Of a DNA stretch of 64,000 nt, positions 22,366 through 34,419 are shown piece after piece (position 1 is the first letter of the stretch; each line of letters begins with the position of its first letter). The notes below the pieces were generated by a model. It saw only the letters and a list, made by a program, of their open reading frames with translations. It was not told where the DNA came from and ran no database searches. A program made the translations under genes and the position numbers. Source of the stretch: Periplaneta americana (Eukaryota; Arthropoda; Insecta; Blattodea; Blattidae); contig NC_091121.1 in the NCBI RefSeq assembly GCF_040183065.1, positions 40,107,287-40,171,286 on the forward strand. The letters run 5' to 3'.

Positions 22366-22980
22366 ACATTCATTCATTTATAAGTATATATTTTTATATT
22401 CATTCATTTAATTCAGTATTTGTCAAAGAGCAGGTCTTTAACTGCAAACCCAGCATTCTCCAGTCTTTCCTATTTTCTGCCTTCCTCCTTGTCTCCTAAT
22501 TTGATCCATATATCTTAATGTCATCTATCATCTGGTATCTTCTTCTGCCCCGAAATCTTCTCCCGTTCACCATTCCTTCCAGCGCGTCTTTCAGAAGGCA
22601 GTTTCTTCTCAACCAGTGACCCAGCCAATTTCTTTTTCTCTTCCTGATCAGTTCCAGCATCATTATTTCTTCATCCATTCTTTCCAACACAGCTTCGTTT
22701 CTTATTCTGTCTGTCAACTTCACACGCTCCATCCTTCTCCATATCCACATTTCAAATGCTTCTAGTCGCTTCTCTTCACTTCATCTTAATGTCCATGTTT
22801 CTGCCTCATACAATGCTACACTCCACACAAAGCACCCCACTAGTCTCTTCCTTAGTTCTTTCTCCAGAGGCCCGCAGAAGATGCCCCTTTTTCTATTATA
22901 GGTTTCTTTGCCATTGCTGTTCTCCTTTTGATTTCTTGGCAACAGCTCATGTTACTGTTCATAGTACACTCCTCTTCTTC
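22366..22980 (-). mobile_element. LINE family 2 fragment
   Basis: The minus strand encodes MWIWRRMERVKLTDRIRNEA, RKRNWLGHWLRRNCLLKDAL and RRRYQMIDDIKIYG, the C-terminal end of another endonuclease/reverse-transcriptase LINE family. Further 5' coding (to about 22975) continues in other frames with frameshifts. The 3' tail is made of ATTC units on the + strand (22366-22420). 5'-truncated and inactive. Relatives: 6721, 40180 and 46421. Confidence 0.85.
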
Positions 22981-24320
22981 TGATCCAGAACTGCAATACG
23001 TTAGTATAATGATTATAGTACCCTGGTTACTTTATTTTATTCCAACACTTTGTTGTGTTTATTTTATACCAGAATTTTTATACAAGCAATCTAGCGCTAT
23101 CAAAGTGTAAATTTTAATGCGTAGTTTAATCTTTCACCTTGAATTTATAATTAAATACATTCCACCATATGTTCGACAGATCTACATTAAAAATCTGAAC
23201 ATTGTCGATATATTTAACGCCTATAGCTGAACGTCATTAAGGACAAGCTAAATGTCTGAAGGTTTCGGTGTTAATTTATGGCATTATTTTTTTGTATTGT
23301 AAGTATGAACCTTGTAATGGTATCTGAAACCTCAGAAAGACGAGGTCTTTTACCCGACGTAAGTCAGAACGAGCTGAAGCAAAGGTTAACGCCAACAGAA
23401 GTCTTTTTCAACTATTGCCTCAAGTTATAACTCATACTTCATCCTACTGATAGCGTTTTCAGATCCCGTCACTGATACAAAATAGCCACCTGTGCGGTTG
23501 AACATCTATAACGTTCCTAGATCGAATCTCTAGATCACATTTCTAGCTAATGTTTCTTGTTTTATTATCTCCTTAGTTATTGTCAGTCGTATTATTATGA
23601 TTTTAGTCTTTCATTTTGAGGCATATCTTTGAATATTACTACAATATAATTGACTCTAAAAAGCACATTTGTGGCTTAATAACTCATTATCGGAAAAATT
23701 AATAATTTTAGTAATTTTAATTTACTATGTTTCTAACTTCAACTAAAAAAATATTAATTTCATGTTGTATGGTTTATCCGATAAGCAAGTTGTAATACAA
23801 TGTTAAAATTGAAATATACCGTCTATACTTATCTAGTTTTTATATAATTGATTATAACATAAACGTTTTCGGCACTAATGTGCCATTTTCAAATGTATGA
23901 AAATTTGCAAATTTTAACATTGTATTAAAAAAATATTGTTTTCTAAGTCATTAATATGTTATGCTTCTACTTTTATATATAAATAATTAATTGTTTGAAA
24001 TTCAGTAACCAATGCATGGTGTTGAAACACTGTCCCTTATATTAATAAAAGATCAGAGTTAAAATGACTTAGAAAATAAATTCCTTTTTATAATGAAGAA
24101 AGGCTCGATTAAGAAAAGAATAGAGAAAGGAAAATAATGAGCGACTATATTTTTCAGATGTCATCATAATTATACTATAGTTATTGAATAAGGTAAATAC
24201 TGTATAATGAAAAGATATAAGCCTATAGGATTGCATAGAATATTTATTCAAATGAACCAAAAGAAAAGTCATAGAAAAACTATTCAAAGGGGAAGTCTAA
24301 GAGACTGATATTATGAGATT
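22981..24320. other. no gene recognised; one ribozyme-like motif
   Basis: AT-rich DNA with chance frames. A hammerhead-like stem motif at 23859-23895 is listed separately. Confidence 0.4.
23859..23895 (-). ncRNA. degenerate hammerhead-like stem motif
   Basis: The minus strand reads TGAAAATGGCACATTAGTGCC then GAAAACG. The stem GGCAC/GTGCC followed by GAAA resembles helix II plus the 3' core of a hammerhead ribozyme. The 5' core (CUGANGA) is damaged. A better copy is at 55221. Confidence 0.25.
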
Positions 24321-24330
24321 TGGAACTGTT

Positions 24331-24415
24331 TCTTCTTCTTCTTCTTCTTCTCCTTCTTCTTCTTCTCCTTCTTCTTCTCCTTCTTCTTCTTCTTCTTCTT
24401 CTTCTTCTTCTTCAG
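24331..24415. repeat. (CTT)n microsatellite, imperfect
   Basis: CTT units with occasional CTC changes. The 100-codon poly-Leu frame through it is an artefact. Confidence 0.93.
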
Positions 24416-26744
24416 GCACTACAACTCTTTAGAACAAAGTTTTGGCTTTCTCAACAAAATTTGTCATTTGTCATTCTACTAACATTAGCGAACACATTCT
24501 TTCTAATTTCACAAACTTTATTATCTTTTATCATGTATGATTTTGTTAAATTCGCTGTTTGTTTCGAGTCTCCATTTGGTTCTATTGTCGATCTATATTG
24601 TTTTCTTAATTTTTTTTTTTAAATAATTCATTTTTATTTTATAAATTCTTTTATGGCCCAGGTTTCACAACTGACGTATAAATTTTCATCTTGACTTGTT
24701 TAGATAATACGAGTAGTTTTCTTTCGAACGATGAGAGATTTTCATATCTTTATTTCTTAGAACTATTCTCTTTCTTTTTAGTCTTGTCATATGTTATTAG
24801 TGTTATTACCATTTAGAGAACTCTGTTAATTTTATTAACTGTAGAACTTACAATTTTATCGTATTGTCATTTAGTGATAACCAAATAGGCTAAGTAATTT
24901 ATATGAAATCGTAATTAATATTTGAGAAAATGTGTTCTACGTCGGTAGTGTTAAAAACCATATCAATCTACCTGATAATTTTATGCGATAATTTTGTGTA
25001 AGCCAGCCCTACTGTACGTAACACATAGCTTTGAATCTGCGTGGAATTCATCGTCATGGCTTCTAATCCTTCCTACGGCTCAGATTTTTGTTATCTAAAT
25101 GTCATCCTGAGTTTAGTTATGTGGGTAACCAGTCTTCTGCTAACCTCAAGTCTTGGAAGTTATATCATTATACTATGTAAGACGAAAAAGCCCGCAGTCA
25201 TGTGCTTAGAGTATGTACTGTACGGACAGGGGATCCTCGAGAAAGAAGTAAATATACGTTTATTGATTTCACAGAACACTCATCTAGTGTGAGGGCGCGC
25301 TAACAAATTCCCAGACCAACTGTTTACAAAGCGTGGGCGATGAACATACTCGTATAACATTCATAAAGTTAGAGGAATAAACCGAGAGCCTTGCAGAAAG
25401 AATACAATGTCCTTCTCGACCCTGACACAGGATGCACAAATCAAATTAGAAACACATTATTACAAACGACAGAAAGTCATAAACTCTATTGAAATGCCTC
25501 GAGATACGCACTTTTCTTAGTTAAGTACATTCATACATATCATAATGTAGTTACACTTCAACTACCGTGCAGAATCGTTTTATTAACGTTAAAGCTAACT
25601 TTCATATGGGTTTGGGAAATACGCAAAACATGTTTCTGGAGACTGAAATGAAGTTAATAATTCATTAGTTTTGTTGTGGGTAGTGAATATATATGGTGGT
25701 TCCCTTCAGATAGTTCCACCTATTTCAATCGAAGAATTACCCAAGCTGTAGTTCACTTAGTCTGTGGTTTCAAATTGAAGAGGTCTGTGGTTAAAATCCT
25801 GAAAGATTTCGTGCTTTGTAGTATACCAGTAGGCCGTTGTCACTATTTTTGAGTTCCTGTTTCTATTGTGTATTGTAGATGGCTTGTGTTCATGTAACCG
25901 ATTTTAGATTTTGATTAATGTTTATGATATCGATGATTGAGGCGGTGATGAATCATTGTATGTAAATTTCTAATACAGAATTTTCTTTTGTGACTGAGGG
26001 AAACCATGAAAAACATATATAGGCCTTGTACCTGTTTTTCATTATGTGCAAAGTGAACATTTGCTTAAAAATGTGGTGCAATATTGAAATGTCCCGTCTA
26101 CAAACTCACACTCTACGAAACATAATGTGCGTCAGTTAGATACACAAGTAAATATTGTATGGCTATATTTTCCACTGCACTATTCACCAGCAAAAGTGTT
26201 CACCTGCAAATGTTTTGATTTCGATGGTATTTAGCACACTATGCACATCTCTATAGTTTCGTGTAGTGGAGGCCTTACTGTTCTTCTCACGCTATAGATT
26301 CATTTCTTTATACACAGTACATCCGTCGTATTAAGAAAATGTAGTTGTTTTTGCCTTACCTCTTTATGAATTAGTTTCTATGGACATTTACTAATATCTT
26401 CGACTGCTTTTCTTTTAATGCTGTTTCTAATAATTTATCTATTTAATTTCCCATCACTTTCACAATCATGACTATGTTGGATTTTTGTCCTGTGATCACT
26501 TCATCGTATGAGTCAGTTTTTAAAATGCACTTATAGGTTTTCAATACACATGTCCACCTTCTAACACCATCCTTCATTGTTTTCTGAAAGCCAAATTTGC
26601 TGTTCCCAAACACAATCAATTCCATGCCCCTTTCACTTACCATTTTTTCCGCGTCTACACTCTATAAATGTGATGCATCAGCACACTGCACCCTCGGGCT
26701 AGCGTCACTTACCCGCGGAGAAGAGACTGGACTATGATGCATCC
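24416..26744. other. no gene recognised
   Basis: AT-rich. The frame 25041-25292 shows a hydrophobic stretch but no family signature, and the frame 26443-26643 is likewise unrecognised. Confidence 0.4.
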
Positions 26745-26870
26745 GTGGCTCTGGCGGGTATGCTCTCTACCTCTTCCTGTTGCTACGACGGAGCATATCA
26801 CGTTGCTCCGCTTACTCTTTACCCATTTCAGCGAGTGCTGACGACCACTGCTCTATACAGTCTGTACTGC
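26745..26870 (-). repeat. dispersed repeat shared with 3363-3475
   Basis: Reverse-complement match to the 3.4-kb copy (CAGCGAGTGCTGACGACCAC and GCGGGTATGCTCTCTACC). It may be the 5' part of a hAT-type element; no transposase motif is seen nearby. Confidence 0.55.
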
Positions 26871-27069
26871 AATACGCTGTGTGTGCTATAACGAATGAAT
26901 ATGCCACACCTCCTTTAACTCATTCAGTGCAACCAACTCAAAACGAAGGAGAAGTATACTATGGGAGCAACTCGATTTGTGTCTTTATTATCGATTTACA
27001 TTTTCAGTTGACGTTATATTATAGAATTAGAGCTCTGTTATATAAAGAAGGACTTCTATGAGAGGGAAT

Positions 27070-27875
27070 CGGTGTGATTAAATGTAGCAGCTCATTTTTT
27101 GATGAGGAGGGAATCGGTATAATTTACACTATTTACAATTGTTTCGAAGGGAAATTGGAATTAAAATTGACCGCTGAAGAAAATCGAGAGTCACCCGGCA
27201 TAATTTTTTCTATTTTTTTTTTCTAGTATAACTATTACCTTCATATGTCTTTTGTGAGAAAATTTCATTTTTCAGGAGCGTTGCCAATGAAATATAATTC
27301 TAAAAGTTTTAAGTTAGTGACGGTTGCTAGCGACTAAAGAAATAGTTCCTGTGTTATACGTGCGTTGAGGTTTCCACACGTACACATTTTGGAGACTTCA
27401 ACGTCAGTATAGAATGATAACTTCCTAATAGTATTTTCTTAGTAATAGCAATAAAACTTTTAGACCTAATGATAATAAAGTACACAAATGTTAGACAAAC
27501 TGTAAATATCTATATTTCTGTAGTTCTCGGGAAAAGTGGCACAAGTCAAAAATGTTAATTTTACAGAAGAAGGAATAAACTGTCTTCACACTGGTTTAGG
27601 CCTATATAGATTTTATTTTCTTCTCTATGAATTTTTATAATTTTGAGAAATACTCATGTCTCTTTTCCTAAGCGAGCAGATGTTCCGTAAGTTGTCAATA
27701 AATTAATATTTTTTTGTTGTTGTTGTGGAAACTGACTTATGCCACTTTTCACAAGCACTGCAGATTTGTTCCTTCAACATACATCGGAATTTTTGTATCA
27801 TTTCAAACACTTGAATATTTTTTTTATATGCACATGTAGGCCTATATACTTTTTTTGCTCTACAGACTGAAAATA
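27070..27875. other. no gene recognised
   Basis: AT-rich spacer with no supported feature. Confidence 0.4.
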
Positions 27876-28352
27876 ATAATAATACTTACTTACAAACGGC
27901 TTTTAAGGAACCCGAAGGTTCATTGCCGCCCTCACATAAGCCCGCTATCGGTCACTATCCTGTGCAAGATTAATCCAGTCTCTATCATCACACCCCACCT
28001 CCCTCAAATCCATTTTAATATTATTCTCCCATCTACGTCTCGGCCTCCCTAAAGGTCTTTTTCCTTCCGGTCTCCCAACTAACACTCTATATGCATTTCT
28101 GGATTCACCCATACGTGCTATATGCCCTGCCCATCTCAAACGTCTGGATTTTAAGTTCCTAATTATGTTAGGTGAAGAATACAATGCGTGCAGTTCTGTG
28201 TTGTGTAACTTTCTCCAATCTCCTGCAACTTCATCCCGCTTAGCCCCAAATATTTTCCTAAGCACCTTATTCTCAAACACCCTTAACCTATGTTCCTCTC
28301 TCAGAGTGAGAGTCCAAGTTTCACAACCATACAGAACAACCGGTAATATAAC
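27876..28352 (-). mobile_element. 5'-truncated LINE family 1
   Basis: Minus-strand frame 28280-27945 encodes MFENKVLRKIFGAKRDEVAG ... RWAGHIARMGESRNAYRVLV ... RDWINLAQDSD before a frame break near 27955. The 3' tail is a short TACTTACTTAC (27880-27892). The 5' end is cut at the conserved ACCGGTAATATAACTGT and is followed by (AAT)n. Confidence 0.87.
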
Positions 28353-28353
28353 T

Positions 28354-28394
<41 letters not shown>
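28345..28394. repeat. (AAT)n microsatellite
   Basis: About 16 AAT units at the truncation point of the family 1 LINE. Confidence 0.95.
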
Positions 28395-30744
28395 CCTTCT
28401 CTGGGAATTTAGTTTTTTTTCACGAAGATTAGAAGAATTTTGTTTTATTAACCCTGTGTCGAGACTTAGTAAGCTATCCTTGACGTTTCGGAATTATTAG
28501 GCCTAGGTCTACTTGCAAATCTAAAGGGTCTTGGGTAAACTGTTCTGATAATGGAATCTGTATGGCAGAACAACGGAAATATTGTCTCACCATTGGAAAT
28601 TAAATATTCTTGGAAATAAATTATAATACTCTTTCAATCTTAGGGTCTTTAGCTCGTTCTCTCCAAATTTTCATGACGACTAATCAACACTAGACATAGG
28701 AAAAATAGATACCAGACAAGTTATAAATATCCAGGTCCTTGCAGACGAAATTTACTGTACGTTTTCTTACCACAAATAAAATATGGATTGGCCGAATTTA
28801 TGGTCAGAGACGTGACGCCACAAAATGTATGATCACCATTTCCAATAAGGATAACAAGGCAATTGCAGCATTTCGCTGAAATGAATGGTAACGAATGTTG
28901 TATCGCTGTTGAACGAATCTATACTCAGAAAAAAATGAATTGAAATATTATTGGGAGGAATAACAATTTAAAAGTATATAACAGTGGTTGAAGTGAAGGT
29001 GGTTGTTGCACAAACCACCGCTGTTGTTCAAACTTAGGATAAAACCCTGTTATGTACGAAAACCCTGAATACATTTAAGGCCAGTTATCAAGGTTACTAT
29101 GGTTACATGTCTAAGCATTGTGAAGAAATTATGTGTTTTACGATATTCAGTGAGACATGATATAGAAAACGTATAATGTATTGAGCACATTCTGATGTTT
29201 TCTGTTATAAGCGTATCTTTTAGCTAATCTAAACAAGTATTTTCAATTAACTCGAGATAGTGGGTGAAGTGATTGGATTTTAAAAATAATTATCGGTGTA
29301 ATTATTAATCACTAATTGAATAGACAGAGGTTTACAACAACTACGGGAAACTGGGGTAGTGGAACAAGAAGAGATTGGATGGATGCTGTGTGTAACGACC
29401 TGAAAGATACATGTACAACAGTGACGTTGATTGACAATAAATAATGACAAATTTACATAAATTTTATTATACGTATGAATACACATTTTAATTATTGAAA
29501 AACTACAAATATAGGAAAGTGCTTATTTATTGTGATTCTAACGATTTTAACACTATATTTCAGACTTATTAGAAAAAAATATATGTATCTGATCTATATG
29601 TTGAGGTAGGTTTAATTATTATTTTGTGTAATTTAATTTTACTTCTAACTGTTAATAAATATGAAGTCCTTATTAACATCTTTTGGCATGTAATGTGCGT
29701 GTTTTTATCTTTTCTGGGCAATAACTGCTTACATTTAAAATCGAGTAAAACTATCGAGATTAACAAAAATTCTAATGTATTGTTTACAGTTGAATAATAG
29801 TAGCAATTTCTTACATCCAATTATTCTGATGCCAAGAACAGTATTATAGCTTATCAGAATTGTTAGATATGACTAAAAGTAGTAATCCAGGGGTCTGTTT
29901 TTAGAAGAGAAATAACTGCACTACAAGAAACTTGTCTAATTAATTTTCTGTTTCATATATTGTATGTTTACGATTATGAACCACTGTGAACCGAAATACA
30001 GAATGTGAAAGTATCCGCATGGCTGATATCTAAAATTAGTGACTAGGTCAGAGGTTTGGAATAAAGTGTGGAGTATTTATAGTAGAAAGAAAGTGTGCAG
30101 TCAAAATATTAATCATATTTCCAGAAGAAACCAGTGTAATAGTCTGAGATTGTAAATAGTTGGATAATTATGGAGTTATCGTTATTTTTTGCTAAATAAA
30201 ATACACTAAAAGGTTGTGGAACCAAGAACGAATTGCGTTGGACCTCCTTATTCCCCATAAAGCGATAAACTGATATATTGAAGAATGACTATTATGTACA
30301 TATACAGTATATTGGAATCATGTAACATTAAATACGGATTTTGGTAAATAGAAATTGATAGGACTTATTATAAATCATTGTAAAATTGTGAAAAATGAAT
30401 TACATGTATGTACCAGATACCTATATAAACATTATAATTTTTAAATGAAGCCAAATATCTTACTTATGTTTAAAAGAACATTGCTTTTGTACATAATTAA
30501 AAAGAGAAAGTTCATTTTTATTGGGGATTCGCTAGTATATTTTTTCTTCAATATTTTTCCCTCATAATCTATAGGTCCTTTGGAAATAAAAATTGGCATG
30601 CTTAATGTACACTATCTGTACATATACATCGCTAAGCAATGTGTATGTTTCCGAAAGCCGAATAGTTCCTTTTTTTAATTACTATGAAAATTTGTGGAGT
30701 ATTTTGTTCAGCCTGACAGCTTTACATGATAACTAAAAAATTAC
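28395..30744. other. no gene recognised
   Basis: AT-rich. Frames 29280-29486 and 29569-29820 lack recognisable motifs. Confidence 0.4.
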
Positions 30745-31464
30745 TTAAGGGGTTAGGTACAGCAGTACAATTTTGGAAATATTCAACATTTTTTTCCTTC
30801 ATTACTGTACCTTGTACAATAATGAAAATTAGTATGTGTAAAACACTGTCTTTCAACTATATCAAAAAATATTTTTACGATTTAAAAAAATTATTTACAT
30901 TTTATTTTTTCAAAATTCAGTTCTCTGTGCAGTGATGAAGCGTTTCCCACATAACTAAAAAACTATCGAACATTTTGTAATGAAATTTTTATACGTATTT
31001 ATGCATGCCATATCTACAATTCGATGTAAGATCACTTTTCTACCTTTGATAGATTGTATGATAAAAAGCAAATTCATTTTAAAAATGGTCAAATATCTGT
31101 ATTTTCTTCTGACACAAAATAAAAAAAAATTATTTATTAAGGAATGTAGTTGAAAGAGCATGGTATTGTAAACATGGGTTTCAGCAATAAAATAAAAGAG
31201 AGAGAACATGAAAAAGTTAACAAGTTCATGAGTTATGAGGGAAACGCTTCATCACTGCACAGTGAACTACCACCATTATGAATTTTGAAGAAAAAAAAAA
31301 AAGAAGAATTTTTTTAAAATCGTAAAAATATTTTTTTCATATAGCAGAAGGATTGTGTTTTATAAATACTAATTTTAATTATTGTACAAGATACAGTAGT
31401 GGAGGAAAAAAATGTTGGAAATTTCCAAAAATTTTACTGCTGTAACCTGTACCCAATCCCTTAA
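30745..31464. mobile_element. TTAA-bounded foldback element, copy 1
   Basis: TTAA (30745-30748) then GGGGTTAGGTACAGCAGTA on the left; TACTGCTGTAACCTGTACCC...CCC and TTAA (31461-31464) on the right. The inverted arms run about 180 bp (for example AATGAAAATTAGTATGTGTA against its inverse). The centre is non-coding. TTAA targets are used by piggyBac and some other superfamilies; with no transposase present the class cannot be fixed. A second, interrupted copy is at 41598-43254. Confidence 0.85.
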
Positions 31465-32789
31465 AATATCTTGATGAAACTTTGCTTGCATGTATAGTTT
31501 TTCGACATGAGCAATATACTCTAATACTTTTGATGTAAAGTGTATAGTTTATAAAAAAATGTTATATTGATCATATTCTCTTTGAAAAATTTAGTCTGAT
31601 ATTTGAAGAAGAAAAAAATGAACTAACATGTTAGAAATTTTGCTTTATTTTGTATATATATAATAATTCAAAATAAGAATCACATGATTAAAGAGAACTG
31701 TAAATAATGATATCATTCGTAAAATTGTAATTGATAAAGAAGTTGAATTGTTTCAAAATGCTAAAATATATTAATGAGAAAGTTTGTTCCAGTTTGTAAA
31801 TTTTTTTACGTTTATATAAGAAAATAATGTCAATTTGGGGGGTTTAAATGATATTTACTTAAGAAATTTGATTCAAATAATTATTATGTCTCAAATCGAT
31901 AACCATTTTTCTTCTTTTTCTTATGTTTTACTTAGACAAGTTATCCTTAATCTACTATCTTTTTAAACACAATTTGAGGCTCTGGGGAATTAAATATTCA
32001 GTTTCTCAAATACAGCGCTGGAGGGAACCAAGTGTTTAACTTTATGCTTCGAGCCTTTTACTGCAGGAGAAAGCATTTCCGGTCCTTATTAAGTAGGAGA
32101 CTGGATGACCCAACGATCGCAATTTAAGGAGTGTCGACAAGGAAAAACTCTACCATGAGCGCGAACTATTAACCTTTATTTTTATGTTGGAGTAAATGGA
32201 GAAAACAAAATAGGCCTATATTGAATCCGTTAATAGGTAAATCATGTGTGGCATAGAGAGGTAAGCGGTCAGTTAATATAAAACTCAGGTCACGCGTACA
32301 TTAATATTTTAAGAGACTTTTCTTCGGGGATTCCCCTTTGTCATTCTCTTGTGGGTCCACTTATCCTCACATCTGGATAAGACATCTGTACTTGAGTCAC
32401 ATAAATTGGTATTCTTCTTGAGTTTCCAAGAATACGTAATTTAAAGTATTTTCGAGGTTTTTCCTATTTCATATGCATGAAGAGAGGGCAATAGTCTTTG
32501 TGTAAGAGTATGTATGACTCACATACTTGATAACTTCTGACAAAAAACAAGACGAACGAAGACGTATAAATGTAAATATTTGAAGTGTGCAGTGCAAAAT
32601 ACAGCATCTGCGAAACCTCGGTGCAAACACTGTCAACCAAGTCTGACGTGTTTAGTGATGTAATGATTATCACACTTGTCACTGGATATCAGGTTTGTGG
32701 GTTCTGAACCGGACGTGTGCAATGGAATTTACCTGTAAGAGAGATTAAAATCATCAGCACGGATTTTATAAGAAAGAAAGTAAAGTCGG

Positions 32790-32835
<46 letters not shown>

Positions 32836-33346
32836 TGTTAAAGATTACACTGATGCCTCTTTTGGGTTTTTATCTCTTCCTCCGACGTTTTCTTTTACCT
32901 CCTGGCTGTTAAATAAGAACTTCTTTGGTCATTATTTTATTTAATTTCATTTTTGTTGCGTTTGCATTCAAATTCTTCTTAACGCTCATCTGTTTTATCG
33001 TCTTAAGCTAATTTACGTACAATTTATTTCGAATTTTTTTGTTCCTGAGGCCAGCAGTCGGTTGGTCGGCCTTGGCCCTTTATGGGTTGTTACGCCACGG
33101 ATTACTTATCTGATTTCGTGGAGTTCTTGAAGTTTTAAAAATTTAGGCTGTATTTCTTTCAATGTGGTTTTCTTTAAAATTCTTTGTAATTGTTTCACAG
33201 TTTCATTGAATTTTAAGTAGTTTATCAGTACTATCTTGGTTATAATTCTAAGATGTTAGGAATTAACTAGTTAAAATGATAAACACCTGCTAAGGAAGGA
33301 AAATAATGTTTCTCTATTTTTGCTCTGTCTTCGCTCTGGTGAAAGA
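31465..33346. other. no gene recognised; one (CAT)n tract
   Basis: AT-rich. The frame 32717-32944 is poly-Ser through the (CAT)n tract and is not taken as a gene. Confidence 0.4.
32792..32835. repeat. (CAT)n microsatellite
   Basis: About 14 perfect units. Confidence 0.95.
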
Positions 33347-34419
33347 GATGATGTATCTTACTTACTTACTTACTTACAAATAAATGGCTTTTAAGGAACC
33401 CGAAGGTTCATTGCCGCCCTCACATAAGCCCGCCAGCGGTCCCTATCCTGTGCAAGATTAATCCAGTCTCTATCATCATATCCCACCTCCCTCAAATCCA
33501 TTTTAATATTATCCTCCCATATACGTCTCGGCCTCCCTAAAGGTCTTTTTCCCTCCGGTCTCCCAAATAACACTCTATATGCATTTCTGAATTCGCCCAT
33601 ACGTGCTACATGCCCTACCCATCTCAAACGTCTGGATTTTAAGTTCCTAATTATGTCAGGTGAAGAATACAATGCGTGCAGTTCTGTGTTGTGTAACTTT
33701 CTCCATTCTCCTGTAACTTCATCCCTCTTAGCCCCAAATATTTTCCTAAGCACCTTATTCTCAAACACCCTTAACCTATGTTCCTTTCTCAGAGTGAGAG
33801 TCCAAGTTTCACAACCATATAGAAGAACCGGTAATATAACTGTTTTATAAATTCTTTCAGATTTTTGGACAGCAGACTAGATGATAAGAACTTCTCAACG
33901 AATAATAACACGCATTTCCCATATTTATTCTGCGTTTAATTTCCTCCCGAGTGTCATTTATATTTGTTACTGTTGCTTCAAGATATTTGAATTTTTCCAC
34001 CTCTTCGAAGAATAAATCTCCAATTTTTATATTTCCATTTCGTACAATATTCTGGTCACGAGACATAATCATATACTTTGTCTTTTCGGGATTTACTTCC
34101 AAACCGATCGCTTTACTTGCTTCAAGTAAAATTTCAGTGTTTTCCCTAATCGTTTGTGTATTTTCTCCTAACATATTCACGTCATCTGCATAGACAAGAA
34201 GCTGATGTAACCCGTTCAATTCCAAACCCTGCCTGTTATCCTGAACTTCCCTAATGGCATATTCTAAAGCGAAGTTAAAAAGTAAAGGTGATAGTGCATC
34301 TCCCTGCTTTAGCCCGCAGTGAATTGGAAAAGCATAAGATAGAAACTGACCTATACGGACTCTGCTGTATGTTTCACTGAGACACATTTTAATTAATCGA
34401 ACTAGTTGATGATGTATCT
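33347..34419 (-). mobile_element. LINE family 1, longest copy, with 12-bp TSD
   Basis: GATGATGTATCT is duplicated at 33347-33358 and 34408-34419. The minus strand first encodes reverse-transcriptase motifs: [14 protein letters not shown], the catalytic YADDVNML (about 34180) and NPEKTKYM, in the frame 34387-33857. The frame then breaks, and coding continues as ERIYKTVILPVLLYGCETW, MFENKVLRKIFGAKRDEV and the family C-terminus (33768-33391). The 3' end carries the tail of ACTT units (33359-33375, + strand). Endonuclease and the N-terminal half of the RT are absent (5' truncation), and the frameshift makes it dead. This copy defines family 1 as a non-LTR retrotransposon. Confidence 0.93.

Noticed and set aside
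24320..24622. Poly-Leu N-terminal protein
   Set aside because: (CTT)n translation followed by AT-rich chance sequence.
25041..25292. Possible small membrane protein
   Set aside because: One hydrophobic stretch only, no family signature, promoter or exon signals.
33951..34193. 80-codon plus-strand frame
   Set aside because: Antisense shadow of the LINE reverse-transcriptase region.
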